The notes: a model not told the origin generated them from the sequence alone. Shown: positions 17,449-24,961, counted from the stretch's first letter. The stretch: DNA of 26,487 nucleotides from Salinimicrobium sp964572365 (GCA_964572365.1 CAZNFK010000022.1:1-26487), one strand, 5' to 3'. A program made the numbers and translations.

Positions 17449-18177
17449 ATGTCCAAAAAGATCACTCCATATAAAGATTCTGACCTCAACAAGAAAAAGC
17501 AGGTTGAGCAAATGTTTGATACTATCTCCACAAATTATGATGGGCTCAACAGGGTTATTTCATTTGGTATTGATGTGAAATGGAGAAAAAAAGTAGTGAA
17601 TCTTGTAGGTAATACAAATCCCACCTCTGTTCTTGACATTGCCACGGGAACCGGTGATCTCGCTATAAATTTAACCAGGACGGGAGCTACAAAAATTGTA
17701 GGGCTTGATCTTTCTGAAGGCATGCTAGACGTAGGCAGGAAAAAGATTCGCGAAAAAGGGCTTTCTGAAAAGATCGAAATGGTACAGGGCGATTCTGAAG
17801 AGCTTCCTTTTGAAGACAATTCTTTTGATGCAATAACCGTTGCTTTTGGAGTGAGAAATTTCGAAGACCTGGAGAAAGGTCTCTCCGAAATTTTCCGGGT
17901 TCTTAAGCCCGGTGGAATTTTTGTGGTGCTTGAAACTTCTGTCCCTACTAAATTTCCGTTCAAACAAGGTTACCATTTCTACACCAAAAACCTTCTTCCT
18001 GTAATAGGGAAATTATTTTCTAAAGATAAAGTTGCCTATTCTTATCTTAGTGAAAGCGCGGCAGCTTTTCCTTATGGGGAGAACTTCAACAATATTTTAC
18101 GTAAAACAGGGTTTATACATGTAGAAGATAAACCGCAGACCATGGGAGTGGCAACCATCTATACTGCGTCAAAGTAG
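17449..18177 (+). CDS. menG: Demethylmenaquinone methyltransferase MenG (UbiE family)
   Basis: SAM-dependent C-methyltransferase of 242 residues that converts demethylmenaquinone to menaquinone, the last step of quinone synthesis in Bacteroidota. Hallmarks are MFDTISTNYDGLNRVISFG (22-40, typical UbiE N-terminus), SAM loop VLDIATGTGDLA (61-72), GLDLSEGML (85-93), the acidic GDSEELPFEDNSFD (114-127), AFGVRNF (132-138) and VLKPGG (151-156). The alternative symbol is ubiE, but ubiquinone is not expected in this group. It is followed by porT after only four bases, so the two are co-transcribed. Confidence 0.95.
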   Translation: MSKKITPYKDSDLNKKKQVEQMFDTISTNYDGLNRVISFGIDVKWRKKVVNLVGNTNPTSVLDIATGTGDLAINLTRTGATKIVGLDLSEGMLDVGRKKIREKGLSEKIEMVQGDSEELPFEDNSFDAITVAFGVRNFEDLEKGLSEIFRVLKPGGIFVVLETSVPTKFPFKQGYHFYTKNLLPVIGKLFSKDKVAYSYLSESAAAFPYGENFNNILRKTGFIHVEDKPQTMGVATIYTASK

Positions 18178-18181
18178 ATCT

Positions 18182-18892
18182 ATGAGATTATATCTGACAT
18201 TCGCATTCATGCTTTTTAGCGTACTCACTGCGCATGCCCAGATATTTACCCCAAATGATAAAGTGGACAATAACCCTACTTTCGACAAGCAACGCTGGTC
18301 CTGGGGCTATTTTCTTGGCTTTAATAATTACGATCTTAATTTTGATTATAAAGAATTTCGAGAAACTGAAGCGGTAGGACAGGATTTTTCCGTAGACCGC
18401 ACCATTGGCTTTAATGTTGGGCTAATCGGAAATTTACGCCTCAATGAACATCTCGACCTTCGCCTGGAACCCGGAGTGGCTTTTAGCCGAATCAATTTTC
18501 AGTTTTATAAAGCCGAACCCGATTCCTTCAGGGAGATCAACAACACCTATGTTCATATTCCGCTTCTGCTGAAGTTCTCAACCACCCGCATCAACAACTT
18601 TAAGCCATTCGTGGTTGGAGGAGTTTCCACTTCCATTAACCTTTCCAGTAATCAAAATAATCCTGATGATAATGAGGATGGACAGTTCAGAATGAAAACC
18701 AATGCCTATTATTACGAAATAGGTTTCGGAATTGATCTCTATATGTATTACTTCAAATTCACCCCTTCAATTAGGGGAGTCTTCGGTTTGAGCGACGAAA
18801 TGGTGCGGGATGACAGCCCGAATAGCCACTATACTGCCAACGTGGATAAAATGTCTTCCAGGGGTATTTTTATCAATTTCACTTTTCAGTAA
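18182..18892 (+). CDS. porT: Type IX secretion system protein PorT
   Basis: A 236-residue predicted outer-membrane beta-barrel with a clear signal peptide (MRLYLTFAFMLFSVLTAHAQ, cleaved after A19-Q20 or nearby). The mature part is rich in alternating hydrophobic strands and ends in FINFTFQ, a barrel-type C-terminus. PorT is required for type IX secretion and gliding in Flavobacterium johnsoniae and Porphyromonas gingivalis; its exact role (assembly or folding of the T9SS) is not settled. The assignment rests on length, fold type, the porT-like central sequence and the menG-porT adjacency conserved in Flavobacteriia. It lies about 7 kb from the two T9SS cargo genes in this window. Its last 14 bases overlap the 3' end of the convergent methyltransferase gene. 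Confidence 0.88.
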   Translation: MRLYLTFAFMLFSVLTAHAQIFTPNDKVDNNPTFDKQRWSWGYFLGFNNYDLNFDYKEFRETEAVGQDFSVDRTIGFNVGLIGNLRLNEHLDLRLEPGVAFSRINFQFYKAEPDSFREINNTYVHIPLLLKFSTTRINNFKPFVVGGVSTSINLSSNQNNPDDNEDGQFRMKTNAYYYEIGFGIDLYMYYFKFTPSIRGVFGLSDEMVRDDSPNSHYTANVDKMSSRGIFINFTFQ

Positions 18893-19622
18893 AGCCCCTC
18901 CTTCGAAATTCACTCAGGAAAATTGCAGTAGCCGTAGCTACGTTCAGGCTTTCAGTTTCATGAGAAGCTCCGAATTGTGGAATGACAAGTTTCTTTGTAA
19001 TGTAAGCTTCCACTTCGGAAGAAATTCCGTTGGCCTCATTGCCCATCACGATTATTCCTTCAGGTTTGATCTTTTCAGTATAAATATTCTCCCCTTCCAA
19101 AAATGCTCCATAAACCGGAAATTTTTCTTCGGTCTGCTTCAAAAATCCCGGTAAAGAAAGATAATTGATATTTACTCTCGCAATAGAACCCATCGTTGCC
19201 TGCACCACTTTAGGGTTGTAGCAATCTACAGTTCCTTCAGAACAGATCAACTTCTCAATTCCAAACCAATCACACATTCTTATGATCGTTCCCAGGTTTC
19301 CCGGATCCTGCACGTTATCCAAGGCCAGGATCAATCCATCCAATTCAGGATTTTCGGTCTTAGGTATTTCAAACACAGCAAGCGCGGTTTGCGGAGTGGT
19401 GAGTTTGCTGATCTTTTTTAGATCGGCCTCCCCAATAAGGTGGGTCTTTCCGTTGTCGGCTTCAAAAATATCTTCCGTAGTAAAGAGAGAATGAAGTTGC
19501 AGTGAGGAATCAAGTAACTCTAAAATGGCTTTTTTGCCTTCGGCTACAAACAGGCCGTGTTTTTGCCTGTACTTTTTTTGCCCCAGACTATTTATAAGTT
19601 TAATTTGGCTTTTGCTAAACAT
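18879..19622 (-). CDS. SpoU/TrmH-family RNA 2'-O-methyltransferase
   Basis: A 247-residue SPOUT methyltransferase that uses SAM to methylate a ribose 2'-OH in rRNA or tRNA. The N-terminal RNA-binding substrate domain spans about 1-90 (KYRQKHGLFVAEG). The three SpoU motifs follow: motif 1 DNVQDPGNLGTIIRMCDWFG (102-121), motif 2 GNEANGIS (194-201) and motif 3 SLNVATATAI (225-234). The knot-forming C-terminal fold is complete. The substrate (for instance 23S rRNA, as for RlmB) cannot be decided from sequence. The gene is convergent with porT, overlapping it by 14 bases, and divergent from tamL with 37 bases between the starts. Confidence 0.92.
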   Translation of the reverse strand: MFSKSQIKLINSLGQKKYRQKHGLFVAEGKKAILELLDSSLQLHSLFTTEDIFEADNGKTHLIGEADLKKISKLTTPQTALAVFEIPKTENPELDGLILALDNVQDPGNLGTIIRMCDWFGIEKLICSEGTVDCYNPKVVQATMGSIARVNINYLSLPGFLKQTEEKFPVYGAFLEGENIYTEKIKPEGIIVMGNEANGISSEVEAYITKKLVIPQFGASHETESLNVATATAIFLSEFRRRGFTEK

Positions 19623-19640
19623 ACCAAAGTTGTATTTTTG
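19612..19640 (+). promoter_or_regulatory. Promoter for the TamL-type gene
   Basis: TTG (19612-19614), an 18-base spacer and TATTTTTG (19633-19640) form the best full match to the flavobacterial promoter in this window. The -33 element lies inside the first codons of the divergent SpoU gene. It ends 19 bases before the TTG start codon at 19660. Confidence 0.65.
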
Positions 19641-19659
19641 AACACTTTAAAATCACTAC

Positions 19660-22224
19660 TTGAAACACTTTGGGGCAAAAATATCATTAATTCTTTTAAC
19701 CTTCAGTTTACTTTCCTCCTGTAACGCAGTTAAAAGAGTTGAGGATGATGAACGCCTCCTCATCAATAATACCATTTTTGTTGACGGGGAGAAGATCAAG
19801 GAAAAAAGTATCTATAACCAGTTATACCAGGAGCCGAACACAAAGTTTTTAGGCCTTCCTATACAGCTCTATTTTTACAATCTTGCCAAACCCAATCCGG
19901 ATTCGCTTTACCAGCAGTGGTTAACCAAAAAACCAAAAAGAAAAGAACGGCTTACCGATCTGCTTTCTGAAAAACAGGTGATAAGACTGGGGAACATCTA
20001 TGTCAACATTAACGAATGGATCAAAGAAACCGGTGAACCTCCTGCCATTGTAGACAGCAGCCTTACCCAGCGATCGGCAGATCGCCTAAAAGCCTGGTAC
20101 TGGAACAATGGTTGGTTCAATGCTGAAACCGGATACGAGATCCTTCCCGCCAAAAAGAAAAGGGCTAAAGTCAATTATTTCGTTTCTCCAAAGCAGCCAT
20201 ACGTGGTTGATTCCATCACTACCCGCATCGCCTCTATCGTGGCAGATTCCATTTACAAAGCTCACGCCGCCAATTCATTGATCGTGGAAGGCAGGCAATA
20301 CCGCACCGAAGATTTTGGCGCTGAAAGAGAACGTCTTACCAGTCTTTACAGGAACAACGGACTTTACCATTTTGAACAGGAGTACCTAAGTTTTGAAGCC
20401 GACACTATTAATACCGATCATAAGGTAAATACGGCCGTCATCATCCAAAACCGGCAGGCAACCATTAACGGGACCGAGACCAGAATCCCGTTCAAAGTCC
20501 ACAAAATTAGCAGGGTCAACATCTTTCCCGATTACACTTTTGAGAACCGCAATGAACCTATCACTGATACTGCTTCCAACGAGGGCTATCATATCTACAG
20601 CTTTGAAAAACTGAAGTACCGCCCAAGAGCTCTTACAGACGCTATTTTTATTTCCCCTCAAAGCATTTACTCAGACGAGCAGAGAAGTCTAACCTACAAC
20701 CGGCTTAACCAGTTGAGGATCTTTAAATATCCCAACATCCAGTACATGGAAGATCCTGCCGACAGCACGGGAACAAATCTTATAGCCAATGTGTTCCTTA
20801 CTGCCCGGCAGCGTTATTCCCTTGGGTTTGATTTCGATATTTCACAAAGCAACATTCAAAAATTCGGGATCGGGTTTGGAGGTTCCCTGCTTATTCGGAA
20901 TGTTTTTAGAGGCGCAGAAATATTAGAGATCTCTGCCCGCGGAAGTATAGGGTCCTCAAAAGATGCGGCCAATGATACCGACCAATTTTTTGATATTACA
21001 GAAGTAGGTGTCGATATTGACCTCACCCTTCCCAGGATATTTTTTCCGGTTTCTACGGAAAGATTTATCCCCAAGTACATGTATCCGTTCACCACTTTTA
21101 GTCTGGGAGCCAGCACCCAAACCAACATAGGTCTCGACAAACAAAGTCTAACCGCCGTCATGAACTACCGCTGGCTGCCTTCCGAGATCAGGACTCATTT
21201 GCTTGACCTGGTGAACATTCAGTATGTAAGAAATCTCAACACCGGAAATTATTTCAACGTCTATCGGAATTCCTACGAAGAGCTCAATGACATCGCGACT
21301 TCAGAAAATGTAATTGCGGAGGAGGAGTATTTCGTTCTCAATGAGGATGGTTCGCGAAACCTGATCATCCCTGAAGGTGCCAATGCATTTCTAAGGGATG
21401 CGAGATTGGGAGAAGTCGAAAATCTTAGTGGGAGCCAAATTCGTAATCTGAATGACATTAGGGAAAGAAAGAACCGTTTAACCGAGGATAACCTGATCTT
21501 TGCATCAAACTTCTCTTACATCCTTAACAAGAAAGAAAATATATACGATGAGGATTTTTCCCGACTTCGCATTAAACTGGAAGCTGCCGGAAATGTACTT
21601 TCTCTGGCATCAAAACTTGCCGATCTGGAGCAAAATGCAGATGGCAAATACAGTGTATTTGGCGTGAATTTTTCCCAATATGCCAAAACCGAAATAGATT
21701 ACATCAAACACTGGGATCTTGGCCGGAAAAATATTTTCGCGATCCGCACTTTTGGAGGTATCGCCATTCCCTACGGAAATTCCAACAGCATTCCCTTCAT
21801 TCGAAGTTTCTTTGCCGGCGGACCCAACGACAACCGGGCGTGGCAACCTTATTCCCTGGGTCCCGGAAGCAGTGGCGGGAGAAACGAATTTAACGAAGCT
21901 AACCTTAAGATCGCTTTAAGCGCAGAATACAGATTTAATCTTTTTGGAGCTCTTAACAGCGCCGTTTTTGTAGACGCAGGTAACATCTGGAACGTGCTGG
22001 ATGTAGTTGAGGAAGAAGCTTCAACCTTCACCTCCTTTTCAGACCTCCAGGAAATGGCAATAGGTTCGGGCGTGGGGCTGCGATACGATTTCGATTTCTT
22101 CGTTCTGCGGTTCGATGTAGGTTTTAAAACCTACGATCCTGCCAGGCCCGAGGGCAGCAGATGGTTCAGGGATTACAATCTTCCCAACGCAGTCTACAAT
22201 GTAGGGATCAATTATCCTTTTTAA
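19660..22224 (+). CDS. tamL: TamL-type outer-membrane assembly lipoprotein (Omp85/BamA-TamA family)
   Basis: An 854-residue protein starting at TTG, chosen because it gives a lipoprotein signal peptide (MKHFGAKISLILLTFSLLSSC) with a lipobox and acylated Cys21, and because a good promoter sits just upstream. POTRA-like repeats occupy about 30-330, the Omp85 16-strand barrel about 390-854, and the chain ends in aromatic GINYPF. The segment FFAGGPNDNRAWQP (about 716-729) corresponds to the conserved loop-6 region, where R-A-W replaces the usual RGF/RGW. TamL is the Bacteroidota lipid-anchored TamA homologue that works with TamB in outer-membrane protein insertion or lipid transport; this function is inferred from the family. 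A hydrophilic insertion (about residues 535-610) forms a long loop in the barrel region. Confidence 0.83.
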   Translation: MKHFGAKISLILLTFSLLSSCNAVKRVEDDERLLINNTIFVDGEKIKEKSIYNQLYQEPNTKFLGLPIQLYFYNLAKPNPDSLYQQWLTKKPKRKERLTDLLSEKQVIRLGNIYVNINEWIKETGEPPAIVDSSLTQRSADRLKAWYWNNGWFNAETGYEILPAKKKRAKVNYFVSPKQPYVVDSITTRIASIVADSIYKAHAANSLIVEGRQYRTEDFGAERERLTSLYRNNGLYHFEQEYLSFEADTINTDHKVNTAVIIQNRQATINGTETRIPFKVHKISRVNIFPDYTFENRNEPITDTASNEGYHIYSFEKLKYRPRALTDAIFISPQSIYSDEQRSLTYNRLNQLRIFKYPNIQYMEDPADSTGTNLIANVFLTARQRYSLGFDFDISQSNIQKFGIGFGGSLLIRNVFRGAEILEISARGSIGSSKDAANDTDQFFDITEVGVDIDLTLPRIFFPVSTERFIPKYMYPFTTFSLGASTQTNIGLDKQSLTAVMNYRWLPSEIRTHLLDLVNIQYVRNLNTGNYFNVYRNSYEELNDIATSENVIAEEEYFVLNEDGSRNLIIPEGANAFLRDARLGEVENLSGSQIRNLNDIRERKNRLTEDNLIFASNFSYILNKKENIYDEDFSRLRIKLEAAGNVLSLASKLADLEQNADGKYSVFGVNFSQYAKTEIDYIKHWDLGRKNIFAIRTFGGIAIPYGNSNSIPFIRSFFAGGPNDNRAWQPYSLGPGSSGGRNEFNEANLKIALSAEYRFNLFGALNSAVFVDAGNIWNVLDVVEEEASTFTSFSDLQEMAIGSGVGLRYDFDFFVLRFDVGFKTYDPARPEGSRWFRDYNLPNAVYNVGINYPF

Positions 22225-22239
22225 GCCGGCATTTTTTCT

Positions 22240-22247
22240 TATTTTTG
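22240..22247 (+). promoter_or_regulatory. Promoter -7 element for the aldolase gene
   Basis: TATTTTTG matches TAnnTTTG, lies in the 43-base gap after tamL, and ends 20 bases before the ATG at 22268. No -33 TTG is visible. Confidence 0.5.
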
Positions 22248-22267
22248 TTATCCTAAAATTAAATCTT

Positions 22268-23335
22268 ATGAGCCACAACATAAAACCCGGAGTAGCCACC
22301 GGAAAAGAAGTACAGGAAATCTTCAAATATGCTAAAAGCAAGAAATTCGCCTTGCCTGCCGTGAACGTTATTGGAAGCAGCAGCATTAACGCGGTACTTG
22401 AAACCGCTGCAGAATTGAATTCTCCGGTTATCATTCAATTCTCCAATGGAGGAGCCCAGTTCAACGCCGGGAAAGGACTTTCTAACGAAAATGAAAAAGC
22501 GGCCATTGCAGGAGCAGTAGCAGGCGCTAAACATGTTCATGAATTAGCAGAACTTTACGGTGCTACAGTGATCCTGCATACAGATCACTGTGCTAAAAAA
22601 CTTACGGGATGGATTGACGGACTCCTGGATGCGAGTGAAAAACACTACGAGCAATTTGGAAAACCACTTTACAGCTCTCACATGCTGGATCTTTCTGAAG
22701 AACCACTTGAGGAAAACATCAACATTAGCCGCCAATACCTGGAGCGGATGAGCAAAATGGGAATGACCCTGGAGATTGAACTTGGAGTTACAGGAGGAGA
22801 AGAAGACGGAGTTGATAATACAGACATTGATTCTTCAAAACTCTACACTCAGCCTGAGGAAGTTGCATACGCCTATGAAGAATTGAGCAAAATAAGTGAC
22901 CAGTTCACTATTGCCGCTGCCTTCGGAAATGTTCACGGTGTATACAAACCGGGTAACGTAAAACTTACACCAGTTATTCTGAAAAATTCTCAGGAATACG
23001 TTTCAAAGAAATTCGGAGTTGAAGAGAACACCATTGATTTTGTTTTCCACGGCGGAAGCGGTTCTACAGTAGAAGAGATAAGAGAAGCTATTGGCTACGG
23101 GGTAATCAAAATGAATATCGACACCGATCTTCAGTACGCGTACACCGAAGGGATCAGGGATTACATGGGAGAAAAAGCAGAATATCTGAAATCTCAGATC
23201 GGAAATCCTGAAGGTCCTGAGGTACCAAATAAAAAATATTATGATCCGAGAAAATGGATCCGAGAAGGAGAAATGACTTTTAAGGCCCGCTTAAAAAAGG
23301 CTTTTGAAGACCTTAATAATATCAATACTTTATAA
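22268..23335 (+). CDS. fbaA: Class II fructose-bisphosphate aldolase
   Basis: A 355-residue zinc-dependent aldolase that reversibly cleaves fructose 1,6-bisphosphate to glyceraldehyde 3-phosphate and dihydroxyacetone phosphate, in glycolysis and gluconeogenesis. It matches the E. coli-type class IIA subgroup in length. Visible residues: HTDHC (104-108) with the catalytic Asp106 and zinc-ligand His107; the GGEEDGVDN loop (176-184); zinc-ligand His223 in GNVHGVY; zinc-ligand His261 in HGGSGS (261-266, phosphate loop); and MNIDTD (282-287). It ends in the typical YYDPRKW...AFEDLN C-terminus. It is followed by accD after 54 bases with no separate -7 element found, so read-through is possible. Confidence 0.95.
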   Translation: MSHNIKPGVATGKEVQEIFKYAKSKKFALPAVNVIGSSSINAVLETAAELNSPVIIQFSNGGAQFNAGKGLSNENEKAAIAGAVAGAKHVHELAELYGATVILHTDHCAKKLTGWIDGLLDASEKHYEQFGKPLYSSHMLDLSEEPLEENINISRQYLERMSKMGMTLEIELGVTGGEEDGVDNTDIDSSKLYTQPEEVAYAYEELSKISDQFTIAAAFGNVHGVYKPGNVKLTPVILKNSQEYVSKKFGVEENTIDFVFHGGSGSTVEEIREAIGYGVIKMNIDTDLQYAYTEGIRDYMGEKAEYLKSQIGNPEGPEVPNKKYYDPRKWIREGEMTFKARLKKAFEDLNNINTL

Positions 23336-23354
23336 ACGAAAAGTTATCATTAAC

Positions 23355-23370
23355 TTCAGGTCTACCTGAA
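23355..23370. repeat. Inverted repeat between fbaA and accD
   Basis: TTCAGGT and ACCTGAA form 7-bp arms around a 2-base centre (23355-23370). It has no T-run on either side, so it is not a terminator. It sits 19 bases before accD and could be an operator or an RNA hairpin. Confidence 0.45.
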
Positions 23371-23389
23371 ATTAAAAATCCAACAGTCA

Positions 23390-24247
23390 ATGGCTTGGTT
23401 TAGAAGAACACAAAAAGGGATACAAACGGCGACCGAAGATAAAAAGGACGTTCCAAAAGGTTTATGGTATAAATCCCCTACCGGAAAGATCGTAGATGCA
23501 GAACAACTGGAAAAGAATTTCTATGTTAGCCCCGAGGATGGTTACCACGTAAGGATTGGAAGCAACGAATACTTCAAGATCCTTTTCGATGATAACAAAT
23601 ACACAGAACTCGATAAGAATCTTACGTCTAAAGATCCTTTGGACTTTGAGGACACCAAAAAGTATACAGATCGTCTTACAGCCGCACAGGAAAAAACCGG
23701 ACTTAAGGACGCTGTTCGCACGGCTGTTGGTAAATCAAAAGGAAAAGATATCGTGATCGCCTGTATGGATTTCAAATTTATAGGGGGTTCTATGGGAGCC
23801 GTTGTGGGAGAAAAGATCTCCCGGGCTGCAGATTACGCCCTTAAACATAAGATTCCGTTGATGGTGATTTCCAAGTCTGGAGGAGCGAGAATGATGGAAG
23901 CGGCGTATTCGCTTATGCAGCTCGCAAAAACATCGGCTAAACTTGCTCAGCTTGCCGATGCGAAGATCCCATACATCTCATTGTGTACAGATCCAACCAC
24001 CGGGGGAACTACTGCTTCTTTCGCCATGCTGGGAGACATCAACATCGCCGAGCCGGGAGCATTGATTGGCTTTGCAGGTCCACGAGTGGTAAAGGATACC
24101 ACCGGAAAAGATCTTCCGGAAGATTTCCAAACCGCAGAATTCCTTAAGGAACACGGATTTTTGGATTTTATCACCAAACGTTCAGAATTAAAGAACAAGG
24201 TGAACCAGTATATTGACCTTATTTTAAATCAGCCATTAAGAGCTTAA
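23390..24247 (+). CDS. accD: Acetyl-CoA carboxylase carboxyltransferase subunit beta, zinc-ribbon cysteines absent
   Basis: A 285-residue beta subunit that, with AccA, transfers CO2 from carboxybiotin to acetyl-CoA to form malonyl-CoA, the committed step of fatty acid synthesis. The crotonase-like core is intact: IGGSMGAVVGEKI (131-143), SKSGGARMMEAAYSL (161-175), DPTTGGTTASFAMLGD (201-216) and EPGALIGFAGPRV (221-233). The N-terminal region aligns with the zinc ribbon of E. coli AccD, but the four cysteines are replaced by Ser29, Gly32, Ser47 and Asp50, so no zinc can be bound by the canonical ligands. I recall the same loss in other flavobacterial AccDs, so this is probably a lineage trait and not decay. 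Its promoter is not obvious; a 7-bp inverted repeat lies just upstream. Confidence 0.93.
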   Translation: MAWFRRTQKGIQTATEDKKDVPKGLWYKSPTGKIVDAEQLEKNFYVSPEDGYHVRIGSNEYFKILFDDNKYTELDKNLTSKDPLDFEDTKKYTDRLTAAQEKTGLKDAVRTAVGKSKGKDIVIACMDFKFIGGSMGAVVGEKISRAADYALKHKIPLMVISKSGGARMMEAAYSLMQLAKTSAKLAQLADAKIPYISLCTDPTTGGTTASFAMLGDINIAEPGALIGFAGPRVVKDTTGKDLPEDFQTAEFLKEHGFLDFITKRSELKNKVNQYIDLILNQPLRA

Positions 24248-24322
24248 GAAGAGCCAAAACTCTGTTTTACTGAAGATCAAAAAATTAATTTACGGCAGAA
24301 TAGTTAATTATATAGAAAGTAG

Positions 24323-24330
24323 TATATTTG
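24323..24330 (+). promoter_or_regulatory. Promoter -7 element for rpsO
   Basis: TATATTTG is a perfect TAnnTTTG. It ends 54 bases before the rpsO ATG, two to four times further than the other promoters in the window, and so leaves a leader of about 48 nt. Confidence 0.55.
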
Positions 24331-24335
24331 CCGCC

Positions 24336-24352
24336 TGGCAGAAAAGCTGTCA
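24336..24352 (+). promoter_or_regulatory. Leader hairpin upstream of rpsO (candidate S15 autoregulatory element)
   Basis: TGGCAG (24336-24341) pairs with CTGTCA (24347-24352), one pair being G-U, around an AAAAG loop, close to the expected 5' end of the transcript. Ribosomal protein S15 represses its own mRNA through structured leaders in several bacteria. The assignment here rests only on position and the unusually long leader. Confidence 0.35.
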
Positions 24353-24384
24353 TATACATAAAAATCATTAAAATTAATATTGGA

Positions 24385-24654
24385 ATGTATTTAACAAAAG
24401 AAGCAAAACAGGATCTGTTTGCAAAACACGGTAAAGGAAAGAATGACACAGGATCTGCCGAAGGGCAAATCGCTTTGTTCACTCACCGAATTGAACACTT
24501 GACCCAGCACCTTAAGAACAATCGTAAAGATTATAACACCGAAAGGTCTCTGGTAAGATTGGTAGGTAAAAGAAGAAGCCTTTTGGATTATTTAATGAAG
24601 AAGGATATCATGAGATATCGTGCAATCGTTAAGGAATTAGGATTAAGAAAATAA
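24385..24654 (+). CDS. rpsO: 30S ribosomal protein S15
   Basis: An 89-residue protein, exactly the usual size, that binds the central domain of 16S rRNA early in 30S assembly. I choose the ATG at 24385 (MYLTKEAKQDLF); an in-frame ATG 57 bases upstream adds residues without S15 character and lies in the promoter/leader region. Conserved features include GSAEGQIALFTHRI (24-37), HLKNNRKDY (42-50) and LVGKRRSLLDYL (58-69). It is followed by a terminator, then pnp, the classical rpsO-pnp order. Confidence 0.96.
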   Translation: MYLTKEAKQDLFAKHGKGKNDTGSAEGQIALFTHRIEHLTQHLKNNRKDYNTERSLVRLVGKRRSLLDYLMKKDIMRYRAIVKELGLRK

Positions 24655-24658
24655 TATC

Positions 24659-24683
24659 AAGGGGCTTCGCGCCCCTTTTTTTT
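24659..24683 (+). terminator. Terminator between rpsO and pnp
   Basis: AAGGGGC (24659-24665) pairs with GCCCCTT (24671-24677) around a TTCGC loop, followed by a long T-run to 24683. It is strong, and starts 5 bases after the rpsO stop. Confidence 0.88.
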
Positions 24684-24779
24684 ATCCCTTTTTACTCTGA
24701 AACAGCTGAGCTTTAGCAAATTTTAATGGTTTTTTCTCCTTTCCTTAGAAAATTCTGTGTAAATTTTTAACCTGAAATT

Positions 24780-24833
24780 TTCGGTCTATACAAAGCTCTA
24801 TTTTTTCACCTGAAAATTTTTAGCTTAACCGAA
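24780..24833 (+). promoter_or_regulatory. Extended imperfect hairpin in the pnp leader
   Basis: Three nested complementary pairs stack in one stem: TTCGGT/ACCGAA (24780-24785 with 24828-24833), AAGCT/AGCTT (24793-24797 with 24822-24826) and TTTTC/GAAAA (24803-24807 with 24812-24816) around an ACCT loop. The stem is interrupted by internal loops. If transcribed, it is the kind of structure through which PNPase expression is controlled in E. coli (RNase III cleavage, then decay by PNPase), but no such system is proven here. Confidence 0.4.
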
Positions 24834-24853
24834 GAAAAAAGGCAGTTTTTCAT

Positions 24854-24913
24854 TGGTCTTACAACAACCCACAACAACAACACAACCGTCCCGGCCGGCA
24901 AGTCGGGAGACCA
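24854..24913 (+). promoter_or_regulatory. Second structured element in the pnp leader with a CA-rich single-stranded bulge
   Basis: TGGTC (24854-24858) is complementary to GACCA (24909-24913), and TCCCG (24889-24893) to CGGGA (24904-24908). The two 3' arms are directly adjacent, so the helices could stack coaxially, leaving a 30-base CA-rich strand (24859-24888) bulged. A small hairpin CTCCT/AGGAG follows at about 24925-24943, near the start codon. Apart from this and the hairpin at 24780-24833, I see no gene in the 307 bases between rpsO and pnp, and no TAnnTTTG promoter. Confidence 0.35.
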
Positions 24914-24961
24914 TTGTTTAACACCTCCTTCTAAAAGCAGGAGCAGAACTAAAATTTATTT

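Noticed and set aside
19625..19632. CAACTTTG on the minus strand as a promoter for the SpoU gene
   Set aside because: One mismatch to TAnnTTTG and only two bases from the start codon, so it would leave no leader.
24248..24275. AGAG/CTCT hairpin as an accD terminator
   Set aside because: Only four pairs and a short T-run; too weak to call.
24328..24384. In-frame N-terminal extension of rpsO
   Set aside because: It lacks S15 character, overlaps the -7 element and leader, and the ATG at 24385 gives the exact 89-residue family length.
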